From a virus, in IMG/VR virus record IMGVR_UViG_3300020162_001386, positions 1 through 30,412 of that record: a stretch of DNA of 30,412 nucleotides; one strand, given 5' to 3'. Every line of letters starts with the position of its first letter. Positions within the stretch are counted from its first letter, which is position 1. A model generated the notes under the pieces. The model had not been told where the DNA came from. It was given only the letters and a program-made list of their open reading frames with translations, and ran no database searches. Positions 6,211-13,921 of this stretch are shown here, one piece after another. A program made the translations under genes and the position numbers.

Positions 6211-8144
6211 AAGACAAAGACACGCTGGAGCGCTGCGTACAGCAGTTCCGCGACGCCATCGACGAGACGCAGGAAGAGCGCGACACCGCCGAGCAGTGCC
6301 GCGACTACTACGACGGCAAGCAGTGGACGGATGACGAGATTGAGGCGCTGCAAAAGCGCGGCCAGCCCGTCATCGTGTCGAACCGCATCGCGCCGAAGGT
6401 CAATAGCCTGATCGGCTTTGAAAAGCGTGGCCGCACCGATCCCAAGTGCTACCCGCGCACGCCGAAGCATGACGCCGAGGCCGATGCCGCGACGGACGCC
6501 CTGAGGTTCGTGTGCGAGCAGAACCGCTTTACGTCGATCAAGTCGGACGTGGCAGAAAACCTCATCATCGAGGGTGCGGGTGCCTGCTCGGTGACGGTTG
6601 TCCCGGATGGCAAGGGCGAGTTTGACATCAAGATCAACCTTGTCCCGTGGGATCGCTTCTACCGCGATCCGCACAGTCGCCAGCGTGATTTCAGTGACGC
6701 GAAATACATGGGCGTCGTCATCTGGATGGACGAGGCCGAGCTTTACGAGCGGTTCCCCGACGCCGAGGAACACATAAAGGCGTCGTATGGCGGCAACTCC
6801 GACGATGTAGGCGACACGTACGAGGATCGCCCGCGCTTCATGTGGGCCGACTCTGCCCGCAAGCGCGTTCGCGTGATGCAGCATTATTATCTCGAGAGCG
6901 GCGTTTGGCACACTGCCATCTTCTGTCGTGGCGGCTATCTGCGCGACCCGCAGCCTTCGCCCTATCTTGACGACAAGGGCCGGCCCGAGTGCCCGCTGAT
7001 TGCCGTTTCCGCCTACGTTGACCGCGAGAACCGCCGCTATGGCGCGGTGAAAGCCATGCTGTCGGCGCAGGACGAGATCAACAAGCGGCGCAGTAAGGCC
7101 CTGCACCGCCTTACCATGCGCCAAGTCGTTGCCGAGGATGGCGCGGTCGAGAACAAGGCGCAGGCGAAGGCCGAGCTTGCCAAGCCCGACGGGTTCGTCG
7201 TGGTGCGCCCTAACGCTCGCTTTGAGCTGCTCGATGGCTCGATGCCGCTCCAAGGCGAATTTGAGTTGCTGCGCGAGGCCAAGGCCGAGATTGACGCCAG
7301 CGGCGTGAATCCGTCGCTTGAAGGCAACATGATGGCCCCGAGTGGCCGCGCGCAGGAAGTGTCGCAGGCTGCCGCGCTGAGTGAGCAGGCGATCATCTTC
7401 GACGCCCTGCGCGACTGGTCACTGCGCGTCTATCGCAGCGTGTGGAACCGCATCCGCCAGCATTGGGCGGGGCCGAAGTGGGTGCGCATCACGGACGACG
7501 AGCGCAACCTGCGATGGGTTGGGCTGAACACGCCGATCACGCGCGGCGAGATGCTGGTGAAGGAAGCCGAGGCGCGGGGGATGGCCTTGACGCCCGAGCA
7601 GCTTGCGCAGATTCAGGCCGACCCGATGATGGCCGAGCCGGTGGGCGTGCAGAATGAGGTGGCCGCGCTTGACGTTGACATCATTGTCGATGAAGGCCCC
7701 GATAGTGTCACGATCCAGAGTGAGCAGTTTGAGGCGCTGGTTCAGTTGAAGCAGGCCGACCCGTCCGCCATCCCGATGGAAATGGTGATCGAGGCGTCCA
7801 GCCTGCGGAACAAAGACCGCATCATCGAGCATCTGAAGTCGGGCGGCATCCCGCCGCAGGTGCAGGCGCAGATGGCCGAGATGCAGGCCGCGCTAGAGGC
7901 TGCACAGGCCGCTGCCACGCAGGCGCAGCAGCAGGCGCAGCAGATGGCCGCACAGGCTCGGCTAGAGGCGCAGAAGCTGGCGATTGACCAGCAGCAGGTG
8001 CAGGTCGATGCCGCGAAGGCCGAGGCCGACCGGATCAAGGCGCAAGCCGAATTGATCAAGGCACAGGCGCAGATGCTTGAAGTTCAACAGCGGTACGCGG
8101 CCCCCGTGATCGTCCCCGCCGAGCCGGTGGCGACATTCGGCTAG
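6207..8144 (+). CDS. Portal protein, P22 family
   Basis: A 645-residue protein forming the dodecameric DNA gate of the prohead. The N-terminal half reads as the P22 gp1-type portal family: CRDYYDGKQWTDDEIEAL, then VSNRIAPKVNSLIGFEKRGR, and further on NLIIEGAGACSV and PWDRFYRDPHSR. The C-terminal region from about residue 550 is a long Gln- and Ala-rich coiled coil, comparable in position to the P22 barrel helices. ATG 6207 overlaps the terminase stop and is preceded by GGAAGGTGG. An in-frame TTG at 6195 is less likely. Confidence 0.92.
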   Translation: MKDKDTLERCVQQFRDAIDETQEERDTAEQCRDYYDGKQWTDDEIEALQKRGQPVIVSNRIAPKVNSLIGFEKRGRTDPKCYPRTPKHDAEADAATDALRFVCEQNRFTSIKSDVAENLIIEGAGACSVTVVPDGKGEFDIKINLVPWDRFYRDPHSRQRDFSDAKYMGVVIWMDEAELYERFPDAEEHIKASYGGNSDDVGDTYEDRPRFMWADSARKRVRVMQHYYLESGVWHTAIFCRGGYLRDPQPSPYLDDKGRPECPLIAVSAYVDRENRRYGAVKAMLSAQDEINKRRSKALHRLTMRQVVAEDGAVENKAQAKAELAKPDGFVVVRPNARFELLDGSMPLQGEFELLREAKAEIDASGVNPSLEGNMMAPSGRAQEVSQAAALSEQAIIFDALRDWSLRVYRSVWNRIRQHWAGPKWVRITDDERNLRWVGLNTPITRGEMLVKEAEARGMALTPEQLAQIQADPMMAEPVGVQNEVAALDVDIIVDEGPDSVTIQSEQFEALVQLKQADPSAIPMEMVIEASSLRNKDRIIEHLKSGGIPPQVQAQMAEMQAALEAAQAAATQAQQQAQQMAAQARLEAQKLAIDQQQVQVDAAKAEADRIKAQAELIKAQAQMLEVQQRYAAPVIVPAEPVATFG

Positions 8145-8166
8145 CCCAAGCCAACAACCACACACA

Positions 8167-8196
8167 GAGAGTCGCCTTCGGTCGGCTTTCGCGTTT
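8167..8196 (+). terminator. Possible intrinsic terminator after the portal gene
   Basis: AGTCGCC (8170-8176) pairs with GTCGGCT (8181-8187) around a TTCG tetraloop, with one C/T mismatch and one wobble. The stem can extend outward by three weaker pairs. It is followed by TTTCGCGTTT, a broken T-run. It resembles a degenerate UUCG terminator and would probably only attenuate the structural transcript. Confidence 0.4.
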
Positions 8197-8200
8197 CCAG

Positions 8201-8243
8201 CGCCCGGAAAAGGGCGACCCGTTCGGGGCGGGATGAACCCCGG
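8201..8243 (+). promoter_or_regulatory. Two further hairpins in the scaffold leader
   Basis: CGCCC-GGAAAA-GGGCG (8201-8216) is a perfect 5-bp hairpin. CGGGG (8224-8228) pairs with CCCCG (8238-8242). Together with the upstream terminator-like stem, the 138-base gap between portal and scaffold is filled with structure and no gene. P22 scaffold synthesis is known to be post-transcriptionally controlled; a similar role here is only an inference. Confidence 0.35.
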
Positions 8244-8281
8244 TGCGCGACGACGGCGGACGGTCGAACTAGAGGCAAGAC

Positions 8282-9028
8282 ATGACCAGCGAAAAGGACG
8301 ACAACGATTTCCTCAGCGAAATGATGCAGGACGAACCGGAGCAGGCCGAAACGCCAGAGCCGGAAGAGTCCGAAGTCGAAACGGGCGAGCCGGAGACGGC
8401 AGACGAACCGGAGGTGACGCCGACCCCCGAACCAGCGAAGGAAAGCACCACTGTCCCGCTCGCATCGCTCAAGGCGGAGCGTGAAAAGCGCCAGCGTGCC
8501 GAGGCCGAACGCCAGCGATTGGAAGCCGAGCTTGCCGCGTTGCGGCAGCAGCCGACCCAGCCGCAGACGCCGACGCAGCCGCTGGACTTTTACGCAGACC
8601 CGGAAGGCTACGTCTCCAGCGTCGTCACCAAGGCGCAGCAGCAGGCGGAAGCCCGACTGTACGCCGCGTTGGAAGCCGAGGCCCGCGACTCCCTCCCCGA
8701 CTACGACGAGCTGATGGAAGGCCTAGTTCCGGTTGTGCAGAACAACCCGGTGCTGCGCCAGCAGATTTTCAGCAGTCCGAACCCGGCGAAGGCCGCGTAT
8801 CAGCTTGCCCAGCGCATCAAGGCGATGGAGTCGATGCAGGACCCCGTTGCTTATGAGGCGCAGATGCGTGCGCGCATCAAGGCCGAGCTGGAGTCCGAGC
8901 TTGCAGCCAAGGCGGAAGCCAAGGCCGCAGCCGCCCGAGCCATTCCGCCAGACCTCGCCGGGTCTCGCTCCGCCACTGCAAAGGGCGCAGCCCCCGTCGA
9001 ACTGTTCACCGAACTTTTCCCGAAATAA
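8282..9028 (+). CDS. Capsid scaffolding protein
   Basis: This 248-residue protein has the signature composition of a scaffold: a very acidic, Pro/Glu/Thr-rich N-terminus (residues 5-55), a charged coiled coil (ASLKAEREKRQRAEAERQRL, about 60-85), a Gln/Pro linker, then helical segments and an Ala/Lys-rich region near the C-terminus. Scaffolds of this kind co-assemble with coat protein and leave before DNA entry. Its position between portal and capsid is canonical. The ribosome site is AGAGG at 8271-8275. Assignment rests on composition and synteny because scaffold sequences diverge quickly. Confidence 0.8.
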   Translation: MTSEKDDNDFLSEMMQDEPEQAETPEPEESEVETGEPETADEPEVTPTPEPAKESTTVPLASLKAEREKRQRAEAERQRLEAELAALRQQPTQPQTPTQPLDFYADPEGYVSSVVTKAQQQAEARLYAALEAEARDSLPDYDELMEGLVPVVQNNPVLRQQIFSSPNPAKAAYQLAQRIKAMESMQDPVAYEAQMRARIKAELESELAAKAEAKAAAARAIPPDLAGSRSATAKGAAPVELFTELFPK

Positions 9029-9044
9029 CACAAAAGGCTAAAAC

Positions 9045-10130
9045 ATGACCACGATTGTAAGCGCGGCAAACCGCGTAAAGCAGTGGGACTCCAATTTCTT
9101 CAAGGAGTACATCCGCCAGCACCGCTTCAAGCGGTACATGGGTTCGTCCGAGAACTCGATTATTCAGGTGCAGAATGACCTGACTAAGAAGCAGGGCGAT
9201 GCAATCACCATCCCCCTTGTCGGCGCGCTGAACGCTGCCGCCGGCCCGAACAACGGCACCACCACGCTTGTCGGTAACGAGAAGGCCCTGCCGAACGACG
9301 GTCACCGTATCAGCGTCCGCGTTGTGCGCGATGCCGTTGTTGTCAGCATGGAAGAAGAACAGGCCTCGCCTATCGCCATCCGTGACGCTGGCAAGGTCTC
9401 GCTGAAGGACCTGGCGGGCCGCTATCTGCGAAACGACATCATCACCGCGATGGGGTCGATTCAGGGCGTGTCTTACGCCACTGCCACGGCGACCCAGCGC
9501 AACCAGTGGAACGCCGCCAACGTTGACCGCGTTCTGTTCGGCAATAGCGTGTCGCTCTACAACGCCACGCACGCCACGGCGCTCGCCAACATCACGGGCA
9601 CCATGCGTCTGTCGCGCGGCATCGTCTCGCTGCTGAAGCGTCGCGCGCAGTCGGCCATCACGGCGAACGGCGAAGGCATCCGCCCGTTCACCTTCGGTGA
9701 GGATGAGGAAACCTACGTGCTGTTCGCCGGCACCGAGGCCTTCCGCGACCTCAAGACCGACCTTGAAAGCGTGCATCGCGATGCCCGCGAGCGCAGCATC
9801 GACAACCCGCTGTTCACCGGAACGACCTCGCTCTTTTGGGACGGCGTCGTTGTCCGTGAAATCCCGGAAATCCCGGCGACGGGCAACGTGGGCGCGGCCT
9901 CGGCTCGCGTGGCTCCGGTCTACCTTTGCGGCGCGCAGGCGCTCGGCGTGGCGTATGCCCAGCCGACCAAGACCACCGTCCGCAAGGAAGACGACTACGG
10001 CTTCCGAAACGGCGTTGGCTTCTACGAGCTGCGCGGCGTGGAAAAGGTGCTCTGGGGGCAGGGCAACCTCACCACGGCGAAAGACTGGAGCATGGTCACG
10101 GGCTTCGTCGCGGCTCCGCTCGACGCCTAA
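9045..10130 (+). CDS. Major capsid protein (DUF4043/N4-gp56-like family)
   Basis: A 361-residue coat protein. The N-terminal block with VKQWDSNFFKEYIRQHRFKR, MGSSENSIIQV and KKQGDAITIPLVGAL resembles the phage capsid family often annotated DUF4043 or N4 gp56-like. These have the HK97 fold and differ in sequence from P22 gp5. Later landmarks are a region around the YVLFAGTEAFRDL block and GFYELRGVEKVLWG. Length and location after the scaffold fit. A strong GC hairpin follows the stop. The assignment as the major capsid is firm; the exact family is recalled from motif memory. Confidence 0.88.
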   Translation: MTTIVSAANRVKQWDSNFFKEYIRQHRFKRYMGSSENSIIQVQNDLTKKQGDAITIPLVGALNAAAGPNNGTTTLVGNEKALPNDGHRISVRVVRDAVVVSMEEEQASPIAIRDAGKVSLKDLAGRYLRNDIITAMGSIQGVSYATATATQRNQWNAANVDRVLFGNSVSLYNATHATALANITGTMRLSRGIVSLLKRRAQSAITANGEGIRPFTFGEDEETYVLFAGTEAFRDLKTDLESVHRDARERSIDNPLFTGTTSLFWDGVVVREIPEIPATGNVGAASARVAPVYLCGAQALGVAYAQPTKTTVRKEDDYGFRNGVGFYELRGVEKVLWGQGNLTTAKDWSMVTGFVAAPLDA

Positions 10131-10140
10131 TCGGCTATGC

Positions 10141-10170
10141 GGGGGGATGGGGATTCCTATCCCCCCTGTT
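10141..10170 (+). terminator. GC-rich hairpin after the capsid gene (terminator or attenuator)
   Basis: GGGGGGAT (10141-10148) pairs perfectly with ATCCCCCC (10159-10166). An alternative inner stem, GGGGAT (10149-10154) with ATCCCC (10159-10164), excludes it. The bases after the stem are TGTT, so the T-run is weak. It probably attenuates or stabilises transcript ends so that coat protein exceeds downstream tail proteins. An excellent ribosome site, AAGGAGG, for the next gene follows at 10171-10177. Confidence 0.55.
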
Positions 10171-10181
10171 AAGGAGGCAGC

Positions 10182-10535
10182 ATGGCGACTTATAACCGGC
10201 AGCGATTGGTGCGCGACTGCCTCATTGAAATCGGCATCCTCGACCCGAACGAGTCGCCGTCTGCCGAAGACTACGAGGCTACGGATTCCATCGTACAGCA
10301 GCGCATGGAAGGGCTGTACGATGAAGGCTTGATCCCGTTCGACCTCGACGGCGTCATCCCGGCGCGCTTCATGCGCCCGCTGGTGAAGGTCATCTCGGCG
10401 GAACTTGTGGCTGCATACGGCGTGCAGAGTCGCGCAGAATTGATCCTTGCCCGCGCGGCTGAGGGTATGCGCGACCTGTGGGCGCTGCGCGATCAAGCGC
10501 AAATCGACACGCCGACTAGGGCGATGTACTTCTAA
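10182..10535 (+). CDS. Head-completion/tail adaptor, P22 gp4-like
   Basis: A 117-residue, largely helical protein. It opens with ATYNRQRLVRDCLIEIGILD and carries ARFMRPLVKVISAELVAAYG, a pattern seen in head-tail connector proteins of P22-like and related podophages. In P22, gp4 binds the portal ring and is the platform for gp10. Its position directly after the capsid and before the gp10-type genes supports the same role. The ribosome site AAGGAGG is five bases from the ATG. The stop shares a base with the next start (TAATG). Confidence 0.72.
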   Translation: MATYNRQRLVRDCLIEIGILDPNESPSAEDYEATDSIVQQRMEGLYDEGLIPFDLDGVIPARFMRPLVKVISAELVAAYGVQSRAELILARAAEGMRDLWALRDQAQIDTPTRAMYF

Positions 10536-11539
10536 TGAAGTACCGCGAAGTTAACTTGCTAGGCGGCTTCTACAAGGACGCCTCGCAGCCGTGGTCGAGT
10601 CAGGACACGGTGAATTGGCTGCCCGCTGGTGACGACTCAGGCCAAGCCCGTAGCGAAATGATGTTGCGCGGCGCTCCCGGCCTGCGCGAAGTCACGTTCG
10701 GCACGGATAGCGGCGGGGGTGGTGGCGGCGGTGGGGGTGGTGGCATCGTCGTTTCCCCCGTGGGCATCAGCGGCACGCCGACCAATGGCGAGCGCGGCGT
10801 GGCGTACACGTTCACGTTCACCGCTAGCGGCGGCACGGGGCCGTACTTGTGGAGTCTCGCGGCTGAGGCTCCGCCAGGTCTCACGATCAATCCCACGACC
10901 GGCGAGCTTTCCGGCACGCCGACGCTCGCGGGCTCCTATTTCTTCGTCGTCGTCGCCACGGATTCGACGGGCCTCCCTGCGTCTCGCGCCGTGAGCCTGC
11001 GCGTCACCGCCCCGCTTGGGCCGGAGGTCGCGCTGGATAACCCCGACTTCGCCACGGCAACGGGCTGGACGACGGTCAACCAGACGGCAACGCCCGGTTT
11101 CAGCTTCCAAAGCGGGGCGGGGCGCACCGGCCCCGGCTTCCTGCGGTGGGTCACTTCCGCCGCGCTGCCGGGGAACTACTTTGGCGACACGATAACGAAT
11201 GACGCTGTTGTCGAGGCTGACGGCAACGAGTTGAACGCGATTGGGTTCGTCCGCTGCACCGCTGCCGGTCCTTCGCCTAACGGTGAATACGCCGACATCT
11301 TGCTAGGCGTTCAAATCTTCAACGACGCTGCCTGCACCGTTCCGGCTAATTCCAACTGGCAGGCCTTCGAGTCGAACGTCAGCGTGCGATTCAACGGTGT
11401 GCGCGATTGGGTCGCGCTGTTCCTGAACATCACGCCGCAGGAAGGCAAGTATTACCGCCTCGCCTTCCAGTGCCGCGCTGGTCTTTCGGCAACCATCGAG
11501 TTTGATGATTGCTCATGGAACGCGAGGAACCGCGCGTGA
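10535..11539 (+). CDS. gp10-type N-terminal module fused to Ig-like and C-terminal beta domains
   Basis: This 334-residue protein begins with a module (1-52: REVNLLGGFYK, QPWSSQDTVNWLPA, MLRGAPGL) like the N-terminus of P22-type packaged-DNA stabilisation proteins. A run of 11 glycines (60-70) then leads into a putative Ig domain (about 80-158, with APPGLTINPTTGELSGTPT typical of He_PIG repeats). A C-terminal region (about 165-334: NPDFATATGWTTV, YYRLAFQCRA, IEFDDCSW) resembles carbohydrate-binding jelly-rolls. It lacks the gp10 body. It may dock on the tail through the module and present binding domains; that is inference. The next gene starts within its stop. Confidence 0.68.
   Translation: MKYREVNLLGGFYKDASQPWSSQDTVNWLPAGDDSGQARSEMMLRGAPGLREVTFGTDSGGGGGGGGGGGIVVSPVGISGTPTNGERGVAYTFTFTASGGTGPYLWSLAAEAPPGLTINPTTGELSGTPTLAGSYFFVVVATDSTGLPASRAVSLRVTAPLGPEVALDNPDFATATGWTTVNQTATPGFSFQSGAGRTGPGFLRWVTSAALPGNYFGDTITNDAVVEADGNELNAIGFVRCTAAGPSPNGEYADILLGVQIFNDAACTVPANSNWQAFESNVSVRFNGVRDWVALFLNITPQEGKYYRLAFQCRAGLSATIEFDDCSWNARNRA
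10710..10743 (+). repeat. G-rich tract coding for poly-glycine linker
   Basis: A run of GGN codons with two stretches of five consecutive G encodes the 11-glycine linker of the first gp10-module protein. G-runs of this kind can slip during replication, altering frame or linker length. Confidence 0.7.
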
Positions 11540-12672
11540 AGGAAATCAACCTTATCGGCGGGTTCTACAAGTCAAAAACGCTGCCTTGGTCGGCGCAGGA
11601 CGTTGTGAACTGGGTGCCGGTCAAGTCCGTTGCCGGTGGCGCGCGGAGCCCGTACAAGCTGCGCGGACTGCCGGGGCTCAAGGCGCTAAACGAAAGCATC
11701 TTGCCGCCGCCGCCGCCGCCGCGATGGCTGCTGAAGATCGGCGCGCTTCCTGCTGTGCCGGCTCAGAGCCTTGGAATTTTCAGCAGCCCCGATGGCGATG
11801 ATTGGAGCGCGACTGTCCCCGTGGCTGGTGGCGGCTCTTTGGAGCATGTGAATCTTGGGTTTGACGGCACGGCGCTGATTACTTCCACAGGCCAAACGGG
11901 GCGTCGTTACACCGGTGACGCGGGCGTAACGCTCTCGACGCTTTACACAGGTGGCCCGATAATTTCCGCCAGTGGCGGTCGCGCCGCAAAGCTAGGAGCA
12001 TCTTGGTTTCGCGCCAGTGGGCCTTTTATTCGCCTTTCCGTGTCGTCAGACAACGGCGTGACTTTCACCGAGGCGATCAGCGACAACGACTCCAGACTGC
12101 AAGACATTGTTACTGCAGACGACGGACGGCTTGTCGGCGTGACAGAGGGAACTAGCACGTTCATTAGCGATGACGGCGGCACGAATTGGTCGGCGCGGCC
12201 CTCGCTCAGTGCTGGCGGGTTTCCTACTGGCATCATCACTGTCGAGCGCATCCGAAAGACCGGGACGCTGGTTGCGACCTACATTGCCGGAGTTCCCGCA
12301 GACCCGCCGAACCAAGGCCGAATCTCTATCAGCCGCGACAATGGCGAGACGTGGCAAGAGCGCGATTACCGCTTCGGCATCCGGCAGGACGAGGGCGGAA
12401 CGGTTGTGGGCTTGACCGAGTGGGGCAATGGCTTCATTGCGGCTGGAACGCAGTCGGGAAAGATCGCCATTAGCCGAAACGACGGCGAGACGTTCACCAC
12501 ATCTCCATTTTCCTTCCCAACGCTGCTTCGCGGACTTTCTGGCGATAACCAGAAGCTCATTGCCTGCGGCGATGGCGGCGAACTCTGGAAAACCACCGAC
12601 GGCGTTACGTGGACAAAGGTCGCCGTCCCGTATCCAGACGCCGACATTCTCTGGGTGAGCCAAGTTCCATGA
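11536..12672 (+). CDS. gp10-type N-terminal module fused to an Asp-box beta-propeller
   Basis: A 378-residue protein from a GTG that overlaps the preceding stop and has GAGGAA at 11523-11528. Residues 1-51 repeat the N-terminal module of the upstream protein (EINLIGGFYK, LPWSAQDVVNWVPV, LRGLPGL), roughly half identical. Six prolines (57-62) form a linker. The rest carries six Asp-box (BNR-type) motifs: SPDGDDW (84-90), SDNGVTF (171), SDDGGTNW (211), SRDNGETW (266), SRNDGETF (313) and TTDGVTW (353). These mark a beta-propeller like sialidase or Ycf48-type proteins. Catalytic sialidase residues were not identified. It may be a receptor-binding or tail-decorating protein. Its stop overlaps the next ATG. 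Confidence 0.7.
   Translation: MKEINLIGGFYKSKTLPWSAQDVVNWVPVKSVAGGARSPYKLRGLPGLKALNESILPPPPPPRWLLKIGALPAVPAQSLGIFSSPDGDDWSATVPVAGGGSLEHVNLGFDGTALITSTGQTGRRYTGDAGVTLSTLYTGGPIISASGGRAAKLGASWFRASGPFIRLSVSSDNGVTFTEAISDNDSRLQDIVTADDGRLVGVTEGTSTFISDDGGTNWSARPSLSAGGFPTGIITVERIRKTGTLVATYIAGVPADPPNQGRISISRDNGETWQERDYRFGIRQDEGGTVVGLTEWGNGFIAAGTQSGKIAISRNDGETFTTSPFSFPTLLRGLSGDNQKLIACGDGGELWKTTDGVTWTKVAVPYPDADILWVSQVP
11704..11721 (+). repeat. (CCG)6 triplet repeat coding for poly-proline linker
   Basis: Six CCG units encode prolines between the gp10-type module and the Asp-box propeller. Unit gain or loss would change linker length without shifting the frame. Confidence 0.75.
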
Positions 12673-13907
12673 CGATTTCAGACCCTATTCGCGGCCTGCG
12701 CAATGTCGAAGGCCTGCTATTCATTGTCGCTGGCGACAAGCTCTATCAGCTCGGAACCAACGGTGTCGCCATTGATCGCGGGACGATCCCCGGCGTTGAT
12801 CGCGTGTCGATGGATTACAACCAAGTTGCCGGCGGCAACCAGCTTGCCATCGACAACGGTTCGTCACGCTACATCTTCAACACCGCGACGCAGGCGCTTT
12901 CGCAGGTCACTGACGATCAGTTCCCCGGTTCGTTTGCCGCTGAGTTCCTAGACGGATACTTGCTTGGCGTGGAGCCATTCGGGCGCTATTGGTTTTGGAG
13001 CGACCTAGCGGACGGCCTGAGCTACAGCAGCTTTGACCGCGCGCAGGCGGAAGCGCGGCCCGATCCCATCATTGCGCTGAAGGTTTTCAACCGAGAGGCG
13101 TGGGTATTCGGTCGCGACACGACAGAAGTATTCGTCAACACTGGCGCGCTTACTGGAACGTTCCAGCGGGCCTCCGGCACCGTCCTGAACGTCGGCTGTG
13201 CTGGCCGCTTTGCCGTGGCCCGTAGCAATGCGGGCATCTTTTGGCTTGGCGGCGATGGCCGGTTCTATGCGGCGAACGGGTACAACCCGCAGCCCATCTC
13301 GGCCGCCCCCGTCGAGCAGGCTATCCGTGGATTGGATTGGACGCAGTGTTACGCTATCAGCTGGGAGGACGAGGGGCACAGCGTCGTTTACTTCGGGTTC
13401 CCGAACGGGCAGACCTTCGGATACGACGTTAGCACCGGCATGTGGCACCGCAGGCAGTCGCAAGGGCTGCAAGGCTGGCGCATCGGCCACCTTGAGCGCT
13501 GGAACGGCAAGTGGATTGCCGGCGACATCTACAGCGGCGGCATCTACGAACTCGCATGGGACGCCTACGACGAGGCGGGCGGCCCGCTGGTATGCGAGCG
13601 CACCTCGGGCGTGTTCTCGGACTCGCAGCACCGGCTGGTTTTCTCCGGCCTTGAGCTTGTCATGGACACCGGCAGTGGCAACGGCAACGCCGCGCAGAAG
13701 GTCATCTTGCAGTATTCCGACGACGGCGGGCGCAACTGGTCGAATTGGCGTGAGGGAAGCATGGGCGCAGTGGGCGAGCACGCCAAGCGCATCCGCTTTC
13801 ACCGTCTCGGCGCGTCCCGAAATCGCGTGTTCCGCGTTCGCGTGAGCGACCCGCGCAGGCGTGACCTGATTTCCGCCTCTCTCTCTGTCGAATCAACCGG
13901 CCAGTAA
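12669..13907 (+). CDS. gp10-like packaged-DNA stabilisation protein lacking its N-terminal module
   Basis: The 412-residue product matches the body of P22 gp10-type proteins, which plug the portal and form the tail hub. It has PIRGLRNVEGLLFIVAGDKL near the start, then RVSMDYNQVAGGNQLAID, SFDRAQAEARPDPIIALKVF, and a C-terminal QYSDDGGRNWSNWREG. In single-ORF homologues the module ending LRG-PGL normally precedes the RGL...LYQL segment. Here that module is absent and occurs instead on the two upstream genes. The ATG overlaps the previous stop. The body is therefore probably functional but depends on N-terminal parts made separately, or has lost them. Confidence 0.78.
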   Translation: MTISDPIRGLRNVEGLLFIVAGDKLYQLGTNGVAIDRGTIPGVDRVSMDYNQVAGGNQLAIDNGSSRYIFNTATQALSQVTDDQFPGSFAAEFLDGYLLGVEPFGRYWFWSDLADGLSYSSFDRAQAEARPDPIIALKVFNREAWVFGRDTTEVFVNTGALTGTFQRASGTVLNVGCAGRFAVARSNAGIFWLGGDGRFYAANGYNPQPISAAPVEQAIRGLDWTQCYAISWEDEGHSVVYFGFPNGQTFGYDVSTGMWHRRQSQGLQGWRIGHLERWNGKWIAGDIYSGGIYELAWDAYDEAGGPLVCERTSGVFSDSQHRLVFSGLELVMDTGSGNGNAAQKVILQYSDDGGRNWSNWREGSMGAVGEHAKRIRFHRLGASRNRVFRVRVSDPRRRDLISASLSVESTGQ

Positions 13908-13921
13908 GGCCAGGAGCAAGA

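Noticed and set aside
6159-7253. 364-codon minus-strand open frame opposite the portal gene
   Set aside because: Antisense shadow of a confidently assigned portal gene, with low-complexity composition.
8233-8484. Open frame on the plus strand spanning the scaffold leader
   Set aside because: It overlaps the scaffold gene in another frame and runs through the hairpins; no independent support.
9006-10502. 498-codon open frame on the minus strand opposite the capsid gene
   Set aside because: It mirrors the capsid codons in a GC-rich genome, has no ribosome site, and its protein is Arg/Val/Ala/Asp-rich without recognisable motifs; the capsid gene on the other strand is certain.
12609-12672. Programmed -1 frameshift joining the Asp-box protein to the gp10 body
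   Set aside because: The frames differ by -1 and overlap, but no slippery heptamer of the usual form is present and a clean ATGA restart exists; coupling is simpler.
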